A DNA stretch of 64,000 bases from Porticoccaceae bacterium (GCA_024644595.1 JAHEHL010000002.1:103774-167773), one strand, 5' to 3'; shown: positions 52,028 to 62,609, counted from the stretch's first letter. Program-made: numbers and translations. The notes: generated by a model not told the origin, from the sequence alone.

Positions 52028-53251
52028 ATGGCGCGGCGATCAACATTATTCTCTCTTTCGTTAACAGATCTGCGCACAGGTCTCTGCGCGCTGGTTTCCG
52101 CTGCTCTGGCTTACGTTCCTCTGGTTTATATTCCCCTGGTTTCAGCGAGTCAGGATTTTCAGCTCTCTGATCAGTGCCCGCCCAGTTTTTTGCGCACCGA
52201 TAACAACCGCTGTGAACTGCGCAATCTCTACCAACTTTACGACTCTTTGGGTGACCGGGGTGTTGGTGGTCTGAAGACCGCTCTGCCGACTCATCGTGAT
52301 GGCTTTAGTCCGCAACAGATTGATCTCGGGCGGCTGCTTTTTTTTGATCCGCTGCTATCGGCAGACCACAGCGTCGCCTGTGCCAGCTGCCACAATCCCC
52401 GCAAGGGCTTTAGCGATGGTCGGGCCCGCAGTGTTGGCATCGATGGTCAACGCGGCAGCCGCTCTGCACCGAGCCTCTGGAACAGCGCGTTTCTCAACGC
52501 GTTCTTCTGGGACGCTCGCGCTCACAGCCTCGAAGAACAGGCGCTAAGCCCACTATTTTCCGCTGTAGAAATGGGCAACAATCCGCAACAGTTACTTGCC
52601 AGTCTCGAGTCTGTGGAAGCCTATCCCGAACTCTTTAAACAGGCCTTTCCCGCCCGTGTTCACCTCGATATCGAAATGGTTGCGACGGCTCTGACCGCCT
52701 TTCAAACCTCGCTGATTTCGCTCAACAGCCGCTACGATCAATATGCCCACGGCGATGCGAAAGCCCTGAATACTCAGGAGCTTGAGGGATTGAATATTTT
52801 CCGCTCGTTTGTCGCGCGCTGCTCTCAGTGCCATATGCCGCCGCTGTTTACCAATCAGCAGATTGCCGTGATTGGCACACCCGAGCCAGAGGGAATGCCG
52901 CGTGATATCGGTGCAGGCGCAACCTTTAACTCGGCGAAACTGCGAGGCGGATTCAAGGTGCCAAGCCTGCGCAATATTGCCGAGACTGCGCCCTATATGC
53001 ACTCCGGACGTTTTGCCACACTGCGTGAGGTGGCCGCGTTCTATACTGGCGGGCGTGGTCATGCGGTGCCGGAGGGTGAGGAGCTGCTGTTACACTGGCA
53101 TATTTCGGAACCCAACTTAACCGACAGCGAACTGGATCGACTGGTCGATTTTATGCGCACGCTGAGTGATAACAGTATGCAGCCAGTGATTCCTCAGTCA
53201 GTACCATCAGGACTGCCAACACTCTATAAACAAAACCTGTCACAAAAATAG
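52028..53251 (+). CDS. Di-heme cytochrome c peroxidase / MauG-like protein
   Basis: A 407-residue exported protein with two c-type heme sites, CASCH at residues 118-122 and CSQCH at 265-269, and the peroxidase-type spacing and YMHSGRFATLREVAAFY distal segment near the C-terminus. The N-terminal hydrophobic stretch (residues 15-42) directs export. Members reduce hydrogen peroxide or oxidise a protein partner, as MauG does. It is followed 11 bases later by a beta-helix/cytochrome c fusion, which could be its electron donor or substrate. Confidence 0.87.
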   Translation: MARRSTLFSLSLTDLRTGLCALVSAALAYVPLVYIPLVSASQDFQLSDQCPPSFLRTDNNRCELRNLYQLYDSLGDRGVGGLKTALPTHRDGFSPQQIDLGRLLFFDPLLSADHSVACASCHNPRKGFSDGRARSVGIDGQRGSRSAPSLWNSAFLNAFFWDARAHSLEEQALSPLFSAVEMGNNPQQLLASLESVEAYPELFKQAFPARVHLDIEMVATALTAFQTSLISLNSRYDQYAHGDAKALNTQELEGLNIFRSFVARCSQCHMPPLFTNQQIAVIGTPEPEGMPRDIGAGATFNSAKLRGGFKVPSLRNIAETAPYMHSGRFATLREVAAFYTGGRGHAVPEGEELLLHWHISEPNLTDSELDRLVDFMRTLSDNSMQPVIPQSVPSGLPTLYKQNLSQK

Positions 53252-53262
53252 CGAGAAACATA

Positions 53263-54771
53263 ATGAAAAGAGCTAAAACACTGGGTGTCATTATCGCGCT
53301 AGCAGCCTTTTTGGGCGGCTGGCAACTGGGTCAAGATCTTAACAGTCCAGCGCAGATTACCAGCAGTGTAGGCGGCGCCAGTTATGCTGGTGGATATACG
53401 CCCGCCACTGATGACAGGGTCAATTCGGCACTGCCACCACGCACTCGCGATGGCAGAACGCTTGTAGTCAAACCCGGCGATTCCATTCAGTCCGCGGTGG
53501 AAGCGGCGCGACCAGGTGACACTATTCGGGTGATGCCGGGCATCTATTCAGAAACTGTGTATATCGATAAAGATGATATTCATCTGGTGGGTGTTATTCA
53601 GGCGGGTCAGCGCGCAACGCTGGATGGACTTGGCAACCTCAACGATGCGATTCTCTACTCTGGAAATAATATTCTGATCGAGAATTTTAAAATCACCCGT
53701 TACAAAGGCAATGGCATTATGAGTCAGGCCGGTAACAACTTTGAGATTCGCAACAATCTGGTGATCGATACCGGGATCTATGGCATCTTTCCGCAGCTCG
53801 GCAGCAATGGTCTTATCGAGCACAATGTGGTCTCCGGGATTGCCGATGCGGCGATCTATGTGGGCATGAGTGATAATATCCATGTCGCTCACAACGAAGT
53901 GTTCGACAGTGTCGCCGGCATCGAGATTGAGAACAGCCGCCATGCAATAGTCGAGAATAACTACGTGCATGACAATACCGGTGGCATTCTGGCCTTTATC
54001 ACGCCTGGCCTGCCAATCAAGACCACCTACGATGTGATTATTCGCAACAACTTTATTATCGACAACAATACGCCCAACTTTGGCGCGCCTGGTTCAACTG
54101 TGGCGGGTATCCCATCGGGCACTGGAATTTTGGTGATGGCGGCAGATGATGTGGTTATCGAGAGCAATATTATTGTTAACAACAAGGTTGCCGGCATTCT
54201 GATCAATGACCATGCCAATGCCTCGGGACTCACTCTCGATCCAGAGGCGGATCCCAACGCTGATCGCGTCAAAATTCTCGACAATGTGATGGAAAATAAT
54301 GGTTATGACACCATTGATGAAGTGCGCGCCTTTGCCCTCACCGAGCTGCACACGGGCGATATCGATATCTTCCAGATCGGCCCCAGCGAGGACAGCTGCA
54401 TTATCAACCGTCATCGCTACAACCACGTCGGCCTCGGCGACTTCGCCGACTGTGACTTTACTAATACAGACAGCATCCACAATTACCTCTTGGCCGGTGG
54501 CGCTCAGCCTCGTGTTATAGCGCCCTCGGAACGCGGTGAAATTGCTTATCTGGGTGTTTGCACCGGCTGCCATGCCTATGCCGGGCAGTTGATCGGCCCC
54601 GCGGTAGAAGAGATTCAGGCGCGCTATGCAGGCAATCCGGAAGGCATTGTCAGCTATATCAATGCACCCTTTAAAATCCGACCGGACTATCCGGAGATGC
54701 CCGCACAAAATTATCTCGACGCGGAAACTCAACTGGCCGTGGCGCGCTATATGCTGACGGTAGATAATTAA
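53263..54771 (+). CDS. Parallel beta-helix protein with C-terminal cytochrome c domain
   Basis: A 502-residue protein. After an N-terminal membrane or signal segment (residues 7-24) comes a right-handed parallel beta-helix from about residue 65 to 350 with many NNxxxxN and GI-turn repeats (NILIENFKITRYKGNGI, NNFEIRNNLVIDTGIYGI, NGLIEHNVV, NNYVHDNTGGI and others). Residues 433-502 hold a class I cytochrome c site: CTGCH at 433-437 and a distal Met in PEMPAQ near 479. Similar beta-helix proteins are reported in two-gene pairs of unknown function (I recall family TIGR03805). The tight 11-base spacing to the di-heme peroxidase supports a functional pair in the periplasm. Confidence 0.82.
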   Translation: MKRAKTLGVIIALAAFLGGWQLGQDLNSPAQITSSVGGASYAGGYTPATDDRVNSALPPRTRDGRTLVVKPGDSIQSAVEAARPGDTIRVMPGIYSETVYIDKDDIHLVGVIQAGQRATLDGLGNLNDAILYSGNNILIENFKITRYKGNGIMSQAGNNFEIRNNLVIDTGIYGIFPQLGSNGLIEHNVVSGIADAAIYVGMSDNIHVAHNEVFDSVAGIEIENSRHAIVENNYVHDNTGGILAFITPGLPIKTTYDVIIRNNFIIDNNTPNFGAPGSTVAGIPSGTGILVMAADDVVIESNIIVNNKVAGILINDHANASGLTLDPEADPNADRVKILDNVMENNGYDTIDEVRAFALTELHTGDIDIFQIGPSEDSCIINRHRYNHVGLGDFADCDFTNTDSIHNYLLAGGAQPRVIAPSERGEIAYLGVCTGCHAYAGQLIGPAVEEIQARYAGNPEGIVSYINAPFKIRPDYPEMPAQNYLDAETQLAVARYMLTVDN

Positions 54772-54774
54772 TCT

Positions 54775-54796
54775 GCCCTGCGCGGGCAGGGCTTTT
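54775..54796 (+). terminator. Terminator after the beta-helix gene
   Basis: Seven-base-pair GCCCTGC/GCAGGGC stem (54775-54781 and 54786-54792) with a GCGG loop and a TTTT tail, 3 bases after the stop codon. Confidence 0.8.
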
Positions 54797-54874
54797 AATC
54801 TACACTTGGGGTTTCAGTCGATCTCAAATATCTCTAAAATAACCAATTAGCAAACGCAAGGACACCTCGCCAGT

Positions 54875-56887
54875 ATGGAAAAACCCCAACAATTCGCCAG
54901 CTTTCCTTACAACAGCTCATTGCCCACCAGACGTCACAACCAACCACTCTGGCAACCGAGCGCCGAGCGTATCGGCACCAGCAATATGGCGCGCTTTGTT
55001 GAGCAGATCGAAGACCAGCTCGGTCTGACATTCGCGCATTACCAGGCGCTACACCAGTGGTCGGTGGATCAACCTGAGGCATTTTGGGCGCAGATGTGGC
55101 GCTTTGGCGATATTCGCGCGTCTCGGGGCTGGGATCAGATTCTCAGCAATGGCGATCAATTCCCCGGCGCAACTTGGTTCGAAGGCGCCCGACTGAATTT
55201 TGCAGAAAATTTGCTGCGCAATCGCAGTGACAAGATCGCACTGGTTTCACGACTGGAAAATGGCTCAAGACAGACATTGAGTTACGCCGAGCTATACAGG
55301 CAGGTTGCTGCCTATGCTGCCGGACTGCGCCAATTAGGTGTTGAAAAAGGCGATCGCGTCGCCGGATTTATGCCCAATATTGCTGAGACTGTCATCGCGA
55401 TGTTGGCCACTGCGAGCATCGGCGCAATCTGGTCGTCCTGCTCGCCAGACTTTGGCATCAATGGGGTGATGGATCGCTTTGGCCAAATTGAGCCCAAGGT
55501 ACTGTTTGCCTGTGATGGCTATTTTTATAACGGCAAGACCATCGATTCACTACCGAGACTAAAGGAGATCTGCGCCAATATAGACAGCATTGGAAAGCTG
55601 ATAGTGGTGCCGGTAACTGCAGACAACCCGAATCTGGATGCCATTCCTAACGCGCAAATGCTGGCAGATTTTTCGCAGCCCCATCAAGGCGCGGAGCTTG
55701 CGTTTGAGCAACTGCCGTTTAACCACCCTCTTTATATTATGTATTCATCGGGCACCACCGGGGTGCCAAAGTGCATCGTTCACAGTGCCGGCGGTGCGCT
55801 GATTCAGCACCTCAAAGAACAGCAACTGCACACTGACTTAAAACCTGACGACAAGCTGTTTTATTTCACCACCTGCGGTTGGATGATGTGGAATTGGCTG
55901 GTCAGTGGACTGGCATCAGAGGCCACATTGGTCCTCTATGATGGTTCACCGTTTTATCCTCAGCCCGCCTCGTTGATTGATATGGCAGAGCAAGAACAGG
56001 TCAGCATTTTTGGCACCAGTGCAAAATATATCAGCGCACTGGAGAAGGCCGATGTCAAACCGCGCACAAGCCATAAACTGCCTCACTTGAAGGCGCTGCT
56101 CTCCACAGGTTCGCCACTCTCCCACGAGAGTTTTCGCTATGTCTATCGCGACATTAAAAGTGATCTCTGTCTGGCTTCGATTTCCGGGGGCACCGACATC
56201 ATCTCCTGCTTCGTCCTCGGCAACCCCTGCCTGCCGGTTTGGGAAGGTGAAATCCAGTGCCGCGGGCTTGGCATGGCGGTTGAGATTCGCGATGACCAGG
56301 GCGAGCAGATAGTGGAGGAAAAAGGTGAGCTGGTCTGCAGCCAGCCATTCCCCAATGCGCCGATCTATTTTTGGAATGACCCGGAAGACAAGAAATATCG
56401 CAGCGCCTATTTTGAGACCTATCCCGGCATCTGGGCGCAGGGCGATTATGGCGAAATTACTGAGCACAACGGGGTGATTATTCACGGTCGCTCGGATGCG
56501 GTGTTAAATCCCGGCGGAGTAAGAATCGGGACCGCTGAAATCTACCGCCAGGTGGAAAAGCTCGACGAAGTGATCGACAGCATATGTATTGGCCAGAATT
56601 GGGAAGACGATGTGCGAGTGGTTTTGTTTGTTGTGCTGCGCGAAGGTGTGGCGCTCGACGACGGGTTGCAGCAGAAGATTCGCAACACCATTCGCAGCGA
56701 GACCACACCGCGCCATGTACCGGCAAAAATTATTCCAGTAACCGATATTCCGCGAACCATTAGCGGCAAAATTGTTGAGCTAGCGGTGCGCAATGTGGTG
56801 CACGGTGAAGCGGTGAATAACACCGATGCACTCGCCAACCCAGAAGCTCTTGAGCAGTTTAGAGCGATCCCGCAACTGCAGTGCTAA
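54875..56887 (+). CDS. Acetoacetyl-CoA synthetase
   Basis: A 670-residue ANL-superfamily ligase that activates acetoacetate with ATP and CoA. The AMP-binding motif [17 protein letters not shown], the A5/A8 motifs ([39 protein letters not shown]) and the C-terminal catalytic lysine in [13 protein letters not shown] are present. Its N-terminal WxPS..R / WSV..PEAFW pattern separates it from acetyl-CoA synthetase. An AAGGA lies upstream. It stands alone after a terminator; its pathway partners are not in the window. Confidence 0.92.
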   Translation: MEKPQQFASFPYNSSLPTRRHNQPLWQPSAERIGTSNMARFVEQIEDQLGLTFAHYQALHQWSVDQPEAFWAQMWRFGDIRASRGWDQILSNGDQFPGATWFEGARLNFAENLLRNRSDKIALVSRLENGSRQTLSYAELYRQVAAYAAGLRQLGVEKGDRVAGFMPNIAETVIAMLATASIGAIWSSCSPDFGINGVMDRFGQIEPKVLFACDGYFYNGKTIDSLPRLKEICANIDSIGKLIVVPVTADNPNLDAIPNAQMLADFSQPHQGAELAFEQLPFNHPLYIMYSSGTTGVPKCIVHSAGGALIQHLKEQQLHTDLKPDDKLFYFTTCGWMMWNWLVSGLASEATLVLYDGSPFYPQPASLIDMAEQEQVSIFGTSAKYISALEKADVKPRTSHKLPHLKALLSTGSPLSHESFRYVYRDIKSDLCLASISGGTDIISCFVLGNPCLPVWEGEIQCRGLGMAVEIRDDQGEQIVEEKGELVCSQPFPNAPIYFWNDPEDKKYRSAYFETYPGIWAQGDYGEITEHNGVIIHGRSDAVLNPGGVRIGTAEIYRQVEKLDEVIDSICIGQNWEDDVRVVLFVVLREGVALDDGLQQKIRNTIRSETTPRHVPAKIIPVTDIPRTISGKIVELAVRNVVHGEAVNNTDALANPEALEQFRAIPQLQC

Positions 56888-56895
56888 CGCTGCGA

Positions 56896-58059
56896 TTAGT
56901 CCGGTAAGTTAGCCTGCAAAAAGCGCAACATATTGCCACCCATTACCTTGCGAATCTGCTCTTCTCTGAGACCGATATTGAGTAAATGTTGAGTAACCAC
57001 AGCCATTTCACTGCCGTCAAAAGAGGTGGTGACGGTGCCATCAAAATCCGACCCCAGCGCAACGTGGTCTTCGCCCACAAGATCAATACCGTAGGCAATC
57101 GCCTCGGCCACAATGGCCGGGCTGTTGCCACAGATAGCACCATCCCAATAACCCACCGCAATCAAGCCGCCCGCCTCAGCAATCTGCAACATCAGTTCGT
57201 CACTGATATTGCGCGGCGATTGGCAGTGCCCCTGAAAGCCAGTGTGACTGACTAACAGAGGCCTATCGCTGATCATCAAGGTGTCGGCAACCACAGCTTC
57301 TGAGGAATGTGAAACATCAATCATAATCTCCAGTTCACGCATTCTCGCAACTGCCTCGCGACCAAACTCCGTCAGCCCGGCGCCACTGGTACCGTGCAGC
57401 GAACCACCGAGTTTGTTATCAAAGAAGTGCTGCAAACTCATCATCCGAAAACCGCGATCGAAGAGTCGCTGAATATTAGCCAGATCGCCATCCAGAGCAT
57501 GTGAACCCTCGGTGCCGAGCAGGCCTCCAATTAACTTGGGGTTGCTCTCGCGACGCTGGAGAAAGGTTTCCAGTTCAGTAGTCGAGGTAATCAACATTAG
57601 ATCGTCAGGGCTGCGCGCAGCCAACTGGTGGAGCTTGTCTGCTTGAAACAGGGCGCGTTCGGCAAGGCTGGTCCAGGTCGCAATCGGCCAGCGCTGCATC
57701 AGTGCCAGAGAGGTAATGTTGTCCCGCGCATCCGTTTCATTGGTGTCATAGTTCTGACCACTGGGTGACTTGGTTACCGTAGTAAACATCTGCAGTGCCA
57801 TATTGCCCTGCTGCATCCGCGGAAAATCCAGGTGCCCATAATCGTACTGCTGGGTGAGGTCACGCATCCACAGCAAGCTGTCGGCATGCCAGTCACCAAC
57901 AATTAAGCTGCTGTGTAACTCAGCGGCTTCGGGGGAAATAATGTATGGCTGGTGCGCGTCGACCGGGTTTTGGTCATCGTCCAGCATCGGTGGTGCAACG
58001 ACAAAAAACAGCACCAGAACCAAACCGATAATTGTTAGCGCAAGATAGGATTTTTTCAT
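56896..58059 (-). CDS. Membrane dipeptidase (M19 family)
   Basis: A 387-residue zinc dipeptidase with an N-terminal membrane anchor (residues 3-23). The metal site is visible as VGDWHADSLLWM (His and Asp, as in HxD), GTEGSHALDGD, MIDVSHSSEAVVADTL and LVSHTGFQGHC, with SDFDGTV near the end. It cleaves dipeptides or D-amino-acid-containing substrates at the periplasmic face. An upstream open frame from 58239 overlaps the Bax-like gene and is rich in Cys, so ATG 58059 is used. It follows the Bax-like gene by 19 bases. Confidence 0.88.
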   Translation of the reverse strand: MKKSYLALTIIGLVLVLFFVVAPPMLDDDQNPVDAHQPYIISPEAAELHSSLIVGDWHADSLLWMRDLTQQYDYGHLDFPRMQQGNMALQMFTTVTKSPSGQNYDTNETDARDNITSLALMQRWPIATWTSLAERALFQADKLHQLAARSPDDLMLITSTTELETFLQRRESNPKLIGGLLGTEGSHALDGDLANIQRLFDRGFRMMSLQHFFDNKLGGSLHGTSGAGLTEFGREAVARMRELEIMIDVSHSSEAVVADTLMISDRPLLVSHTGFQGHCQSPRNISDELMLQIAEAGGLIAVGYWDGAICGNSPAIVAEAIAYGIDLVGEDHVALGSDFDGTVTTSFDGSEMAVVTQHLLNIGLREEQIRKVMGGNMLRFLQANLPD

Positions 58060-58078
58060 GTATTTTCTCACTGGTGTT

Positions 58079-58825
58079 TTACAGCACATCATAGCTGTGT
58101 AATTGGTTGATTCGAATGACCGCCTGCACCTCATGCACATACACTTCGCGCAGTTCTGAATAATACAACAGTGTTTCGGCCAATTGACTCCCGCTAGGAC
58201 CCTCAGGGTTGAGTGCAGCGAGTTCAGCGCGCCGCACACGCAACTTTCGATAGGCGCGATGGGTATTGAGATTATGCAGATAGGCTTCGACCGCCTCGCT
58301 CACATTATCAAATCGGGCCACCTCATGTTTGGAGCCCTGCGTGCGCTGTAAGGGCACCATGCCGCAGCCCTTTTTGTAGCACCACTGGCCAAACAGGTTA
58401 TTGCCTTGGCGGGCAAACCGCGAGGTGCCCCAGGCTGATTCAATCGCCGCCTGGGCCAGCACCAAAGAAGGCGGAATCGGTGCAACGCGCAGCAACAGTG
58501 TTTTAATGACCTCAGACTCGCTGACATTGTCCATCGGCACCGCGTAGCGGTTAGCCAACTGGCTTAACCTACGCCGCTGGAAAAATGATAAATCACCGGT
58601 GCTGTCAACCAGTTGCTGTAGTTCAACACGCTGTTCGATAATCGACTGATTACTGTCGACAACCAGCGGCAGCATATAGTCAAAAAATGCCGTTTTTTTC
58701 TGTTTTACATCAGTGTATTGGGCAAAGTCGGGCAGCGGCTCTCGGCCTGCTTGGCAGCTGACGACGACAGCTAATGTGATAACCAGTACGGCGATGATTT
58801 GCCCTGCACGCAGACGACCCATCAA
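58079..58825 (-). CDS. Bax-like glucosaminidase (GH73) lipoprotein
   Basis: A 248-residue exported protein with a hydrophobic signal ending in VVVSC (possible lipobox). The glucosaminidase catalytic segment is seen as LAQAAIESAWGTSRFARQGNNLFGQWCYKKG, with the active Glu in AIESAWG, followed by VARFDNVSEAVEAYLHNLNTH. It cleaves peptidoglycan N-acetylglucosaminyl bonds. Similar proteins in E. coli are named Bax. It overlaps the MFS gene by 4 bases. Confidence 0.87.
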   Translation of the reverse strand: MMGRLRAGQIIAVLVITLAVVVSCQAGREPLPDFAQYTDVKQKKTAFFDYMLPLVVDSNQSIIEQRVELQQLVDSTGDLSFFQRRRLSQLANRYAVPMDNVSESEVIKTLLLRVAPIPPSLVLAQAAIESAWGTSRFARQGNNLFGQWCYKKGCGMVPLQRTQGSKHEVARFDNVSEAVEAYLHNLNTHRAYRKLRVRRAELAALNPEGPSGSQLAETLLYYSELREVYVHEVQAVIRINQLHSYDVL

Positions 58826-60141
58826 CCCTTCCTCAAGTCGCTGAGCAGTTTGCGCGCCGCCAAAATAAACAATGTCGCCGAGACCAGATTGATCAATGAC
58901 ACAATGCCCAGTGAGTAGCGCAGTGATTCACTGCCATAGGCTGGGGCGAGAGCATCGCTGATCATCCCCACTACCAGTGGTCCCATACCGAGACCAATCA
59001 GATTGAGAATAAAGAACAAAATCGCCGAGGCCATCGCACGCATACTCGGACTCACCAGATTGTGCGAGATGGCGATGGTCGGCCCGAGATAGAAGGCACC
59101 GAGCATCGTGGCGAAAAACAAGCAGGCCAATGTTAAGCGCGGATCGGCAACAAATACCGCAGACAGCATTAATGGCACACTGCAGGCGCCGGGAATCGCC
59201 GCAATCCAGAGGTACCAACGCTTGTCGTTGGCACCATATCGGTCAGCCAAAACACCGCCGAAATAGGTTCCCATGGCACCACCGATACCTGTGATCAGAG
59301 CCAGGCTGGTGCCCACCTGCATGCTGGTAAAGTCATGGGAGCGAATAAGAAATGAGGGCATAAAGTTGCCGATACCATAGCTACTAAAGGCATTCAGGCC
59401 AGCAGCAATGGCGAACAATCGAAACGAACCGAATTCCCTCAACGTACGCAGGGTTTCACCAAAGGTGGCCGGGGCTTCCAGAGCGCGGCCGTCGAGCCCG
59501 CCGCGAACCGGTTCTCTAATCGTCAGGCGGACCAGCAATGCGACCAAAAATCCGGGTATGCCGACGACAAAAAATGCTGCCCGCCAACCAAACTGGCTAT
59601 TGATCCAACCGCCGATCAAAAAACCGAACAGAATACCCAGATAAACTCCGGTGGAATAAAACGACAGTGCACTGCCGCGCTGCTCAGGCGGGTAGTAGTC
59701 GGAAATAATTGAATGTGACGGAGGGCTGCCGCCGGCCTCCCCGACGCCGACGCCAATTCGTGCCATCAGCAGCTGCCAGAAATTCTGCGTCAAACCAGAA
59801 AGTGCCGTCATGCCACTCCAGACGGCGATGGCCAGCGAAACAATATTGCGGCGATTTCCGATATCAGCCCAGCGCGCGATGGGAATGCCGACACTGACAT
59901 AAAAAATAGCAAAGGCGAATCCTGTCAGCAGCCCGAGTTGCGAGTCGGAGAGGTCCATATCAACCTTGATCGACTCTTGCAAGATAACCAGAATCTGCCG
60001 GTCAATAAAGTTGAGCGAGTAGACCAAGGTGAGTACGACCAGCACATAGCGGCGATAGGATTTAGATGGTGTCGCAGCATCTGCGTTGGCCTCTGCGGAT
60101 TTCTCTGCAGAGGCCGCTTTGGCGGGGGAAGTGTCAGTCAT
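58822..60141 (-). CDS. MFS transporter, spinster-like
   Basis: A 439-residue permease with twelve helices after an acidic, Ala-rich cytoplasmic N-terminus of about 30 residues. The segments FAFAIFYVSVGIPIARWADIGNRRN and GVGVGEAGGSPPSHSIISDYYPPEQRGSA match the spinster-type MFS group. The substrate is unknown; relatives carry sphingolipid-like compounds or sugars. It is the first gene of a three-gene operon with the Bax-like protein and the dipeptidase, so peptide or muropeptide uptake is plausible. Confidence 0.86.
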   Translation of the reverse strand: MTDTSPAKAASAEKSAEANADAATPSKSYRRYVLVVLTLVYSLNFIDRQILVILQESIKVDMDLSDSQLGLLTGFAFAIFYVSVGIPIARWADIGNRRNIVSLAIAVWSGMTALSGLTQNFWQLLMARIGVGVGEAGGSPPSHSIISDYYPPEQRGSALSFYSTGVYLGILFGFLIGGWINSQFGWRAAFFVVGIPGFLVALLVRLTIREPVRGGLDGRALEAPATFGETLRTLREFGSFRLFAIAAGLNAFSSYGIGNFMPSFLIRSHDFTSMQVGTSLALITGIGGAMGTYFGGVLADRYGANDKRWYLWIAAIPGACSVPLMLSAVFVADPRLTLACLFFATMLGAFYLGPTIAISHNLVSPSMRAMASAILFFILNLIGLGMGPLVVGMISDALAPAYGSESLRYSLGIVSLINLVSATLFILAARKLLSDLRKG

Positions 60142-60255
60142 GAAGGGCTCTACTGTTGTTATTGTTATTAGGGCACCAGTCTTTGTTCTTATTGGTCCAA
60201 TGTAACATCATCACAACAAAACTAACATCTGCTATTCGGTCGTCCACTGCTGGCG

Positions 60256-61833
60256 TTATTGCACAATCCGTCCAAACGGAAACGGCCTTAACGATTCACC
60301 ACGGAATTCCGACAACGGATCGATCGACTGACCGCGAAGTGTCTTTGATGTCGGCGAAACTGTTGGGCAACTACCGGTTTCAATAAAGCTCAACGCTGTC
60401 GCCAGTTGCGCCTCGTCGGGATCACCCAACACATGCGTCAAATCGTCAGCAACCGCACAGCCGCGCACTTCAGCGCCGAACATATCGTCGCTGTCCGAGG
60501 GGATAAAGCCGTCGGCATAGTCACCAAAGCCCTTGGCATTCTGACCTTTAAAATGGACCGTAAAATAGGTCACGCCGCAGTTATCAATGCCGTAAAACCC
60601 ATAGGGCTTACCGCGAGTGGTCTCACCGATCAGAATTACCTCGACATCAATACCGCGCAAACCATTAATAAAGGCCTCGCTGGCAGACGCCGTATCGCCC
60701 GTTGCCAGAACAAACACCCGGGGCAGGTTCAATCGCGGCAACACTCTGCCCTGAGAGGCAGAGAACCCGGCTGCAGTGGTGCGAAACAGTGTTGGCTGCA
60801 GTGGGTCACCGGTAATAGGATTAAAACTTGGGTGTTTGTCGTTAAAAATCTTCTCTTCAAAAACCTGACCTGAAGCCACATTGCCCGCCACCATAAAGGC
60901 CAGTTCAGAGGCTATCGCCAGATAACCTCCACCGTTGTAGCGCATATCAATAATCAAATCGTCGATATTGCTGTTGGCAAATTGTTCAAGGGCATTGATC
61001 AGCAGGACTTCTGATGCGCCGAGAAAATCGTTATAGGTTAAATAACCCACTTTGCTGCCGGCGACATTGAATGTCCGACTATTTTTCACCGCCAGGGATG
61101 TAACCTCGGTACTGGTCAGGGTGACGGTGCGTGTCTCAACAGCATTTAAATCGCGAATCACAAAACTGTGTGACTCTCCCACTGCCGAGGGAAACAGTCC
61201 TGCATTCAATGCATCGGCACTGCCATCTTCAACTAGCGCGTCATCGACCTGGATAATTTCCGCGCCACGGCTGATGCTGTTGGCTGCAGCGGGCGAGTTG
61301 GGTTCGTTGTAGGTGACCAGAATCCGACGCGGCGGAGAACGACTGATCAACGCTAAGTTAAACCCGTATCCGGCTGATATACCAGACTGCGAGAGTTGCT
61401 CCCAGACTTCGGTATCGTAGGTAAAATGGAATTGATCAACCGGGTTGCCAGACGGCGTGAGTGCATTGGTTTTCATCAACTCAAAGTAATCGAGACGGTC
61501 GGCGACGGTGCCCGGATCAACATCGACAATATCGCTGTACCAGAGATAGGTGTCATTGCTAAAAGAGCGAATCCAGAAATTTTCATCGGTCATGGTGCCC
61601 TGAGTATCACCATAATCCCCTGAGCGCGGCACTGCACAACTGTCTGCAAAGTTTTCAGCTGCCGCAAACTGACCACTCACCCAACCCGATGCCGCGCTGT
61701 TGGACATGCCACCCGAGCCGGCTCCCACAGGATTGTAATTGGACGCTGAATTGTCGGAACCACCGCCACCACAGGCAGATAAACTCAGAATGCAGGTCAG
61801 AAGTAATAGCGTTTTCATGTCAATTGTATTCAT
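60256..61833 (-). CDS. S41 family C-terminal processing protease-like lipoprotein
   Basis: A 525-residue exported protease with a lipobox (LSLSAC), then a Gly/Ser/Asn-rich linker, a PDZ-like region (GINLAL to NSISRGAEIIQVDDALV) and the S41 catalytic core: VGYLTYNDFLGASEV, IDMRYNGGGYLAIASELAF, and FVLATGDTASASEAFINGL with the active serine. An alternative ATG at 61818 would remove five residues and still keep the signal peptide. The substrate is unknown; it lies in the envelope like other S41 lipoproteins. Confidence 0.86.
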   Translation of the reverse strand: MNTIDMKTLLLLTCILSLSACGGGGSDNSASNYNPVGAGSGGMSNSAASGWVSGQFAAAENFADSCAVPRSGDYGDTQGTMTDENFWIRSFSNDTYLWYSDIVDVDPGTVADRLDYFELMKTNALTPSGNPVDQFHFTYDTEVWEQLSQSGISAGYGFNLALISRSPPRRILVTYNEPNSPAAANSISRGAEIIQVDDALVEDGSADALNAGLFPSAVGESHSFVIRDLNAVETRTVTLTSTEVTSLAVKNSRTFNVAGSKVGYLTYNDFLGASEVLLINALEQFANSNIDDLIIDMRYNGGGYLAIASELAFMVAGNVASGQVFEEKIFNDKHPSFNPITGDPLQPTLFRTTAAGFSASQGRVLPRLNLPRVFVLATGDTASASEAFINGLRGIDVEVILIGETTRGKPYGFYGIDNCGVTYFTVHFKGQNAKGFGDYADGFIPSDSDDMFGAEVRGCAVADDLTHVLGDPDEAQLATALSFIETGSCPTVSPTSKTLRGQSIDPLSEFRGESLRPFPFGRIVQ

Positions 61834-61976
61834 CTCTTTTAGACTCAGCGGATGATTTATGTAAAAGGCCGGCTTTAAGAATCCCCTAAAAACTTACGGC
61901 TTACTCGCAACTCTGTTTATACGAGAGTCATAGCAATTTGGATAACTGAACAATGGCCAGCACCACAAATGTCTGC

Positions 61977-62609
61977 CTAAGCAATCGTCGCCACGCCCCA
62001 ATAATTATAACCGGCAAACTTTGGTGTGCCAGGCAGATACATTTCCTCCATAGTCTCAATACTAAAACCCGCAGATTCAATTAGCTGGGGAATATTGCGA
62101 TTGAGATGGCAACCACCGGCAATCTTGCCCCAGTAAGGGTCGATACGTCCCTGCCACTTTGCCACACCAGCATCAGGTGCCAGCCCGTGTTCACAAAATA
62201 TAAGCTTGCCGCCGGGCTTTAACACCCGGCGTATCTCGCGGTTAGCGGCCAGAGCATTGGGAATGGTGCACAGCGTGTAGGTGATCACCACCGTATCAAA
62301 GTGATCATCAGGCAGCGGCATATCTTCAGCACTGCCAATCAGCAGCTCTACGGTCAGACCTTTTTCCTGAGCCGCATTGGCAGCGACTTTGCTTGCCATA
62401 TCATTGAGCTCCGGGGAGGGATCGAGGCCGATGACCTTTTGCACGTTGGCAACATCGTAAAAGGGGATATTCAGCCCCGAACCAATACCCACTTCGAGCA
62501 CCAACCCCTCGGCCAGGGGAACCACTTTGCCGCGCTGATAGAGAATCGGCTTGGCGCCGCAGGCGCAGTTGAGAAAGGTTGGCAGAATATATTTATCGTA
62601 GAAGCCCAT
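61977..62609 (-). CDS. Class I SAM-dependent methyltransferase
   Basis: A 210-residue Rossmann methyltransferase. Motif I is LVLEVGIGSGLNIPFY; motif II/III regions are GSAEDMPLPDDHFDTVVITYTLC and LKPGGKLIFCEHG. The C-terminal GGCHLNRNIPQLIESAGFSI block resembles the METTL7/UbiE-like group. The substrate is unknown. CACGA-rich start MGFYDKYILPTFLNCACGAKP contains Cys residues that could bind metal. It is divergent from marR. Confidence 0.87.
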   Translation of the reverse strand: MGFYDKYILPTFLNCACGAKPILYQRGKVVPLAEGLVLEVGIGSGLNIPFYDVANVQKVIGLDPSPELNDMASKVAANAAQEKGLTVELLIGSAEDMPLPDDHFDTVVITYTLCTIPNALAANREIRRVLKPGGKLIFCEHGLAPDAGVAKWQGRIDPYWGKIAGGCHLNRNIPQLIESAGFSIETMEEMYLPGTPKFAGYNYWGVATIA

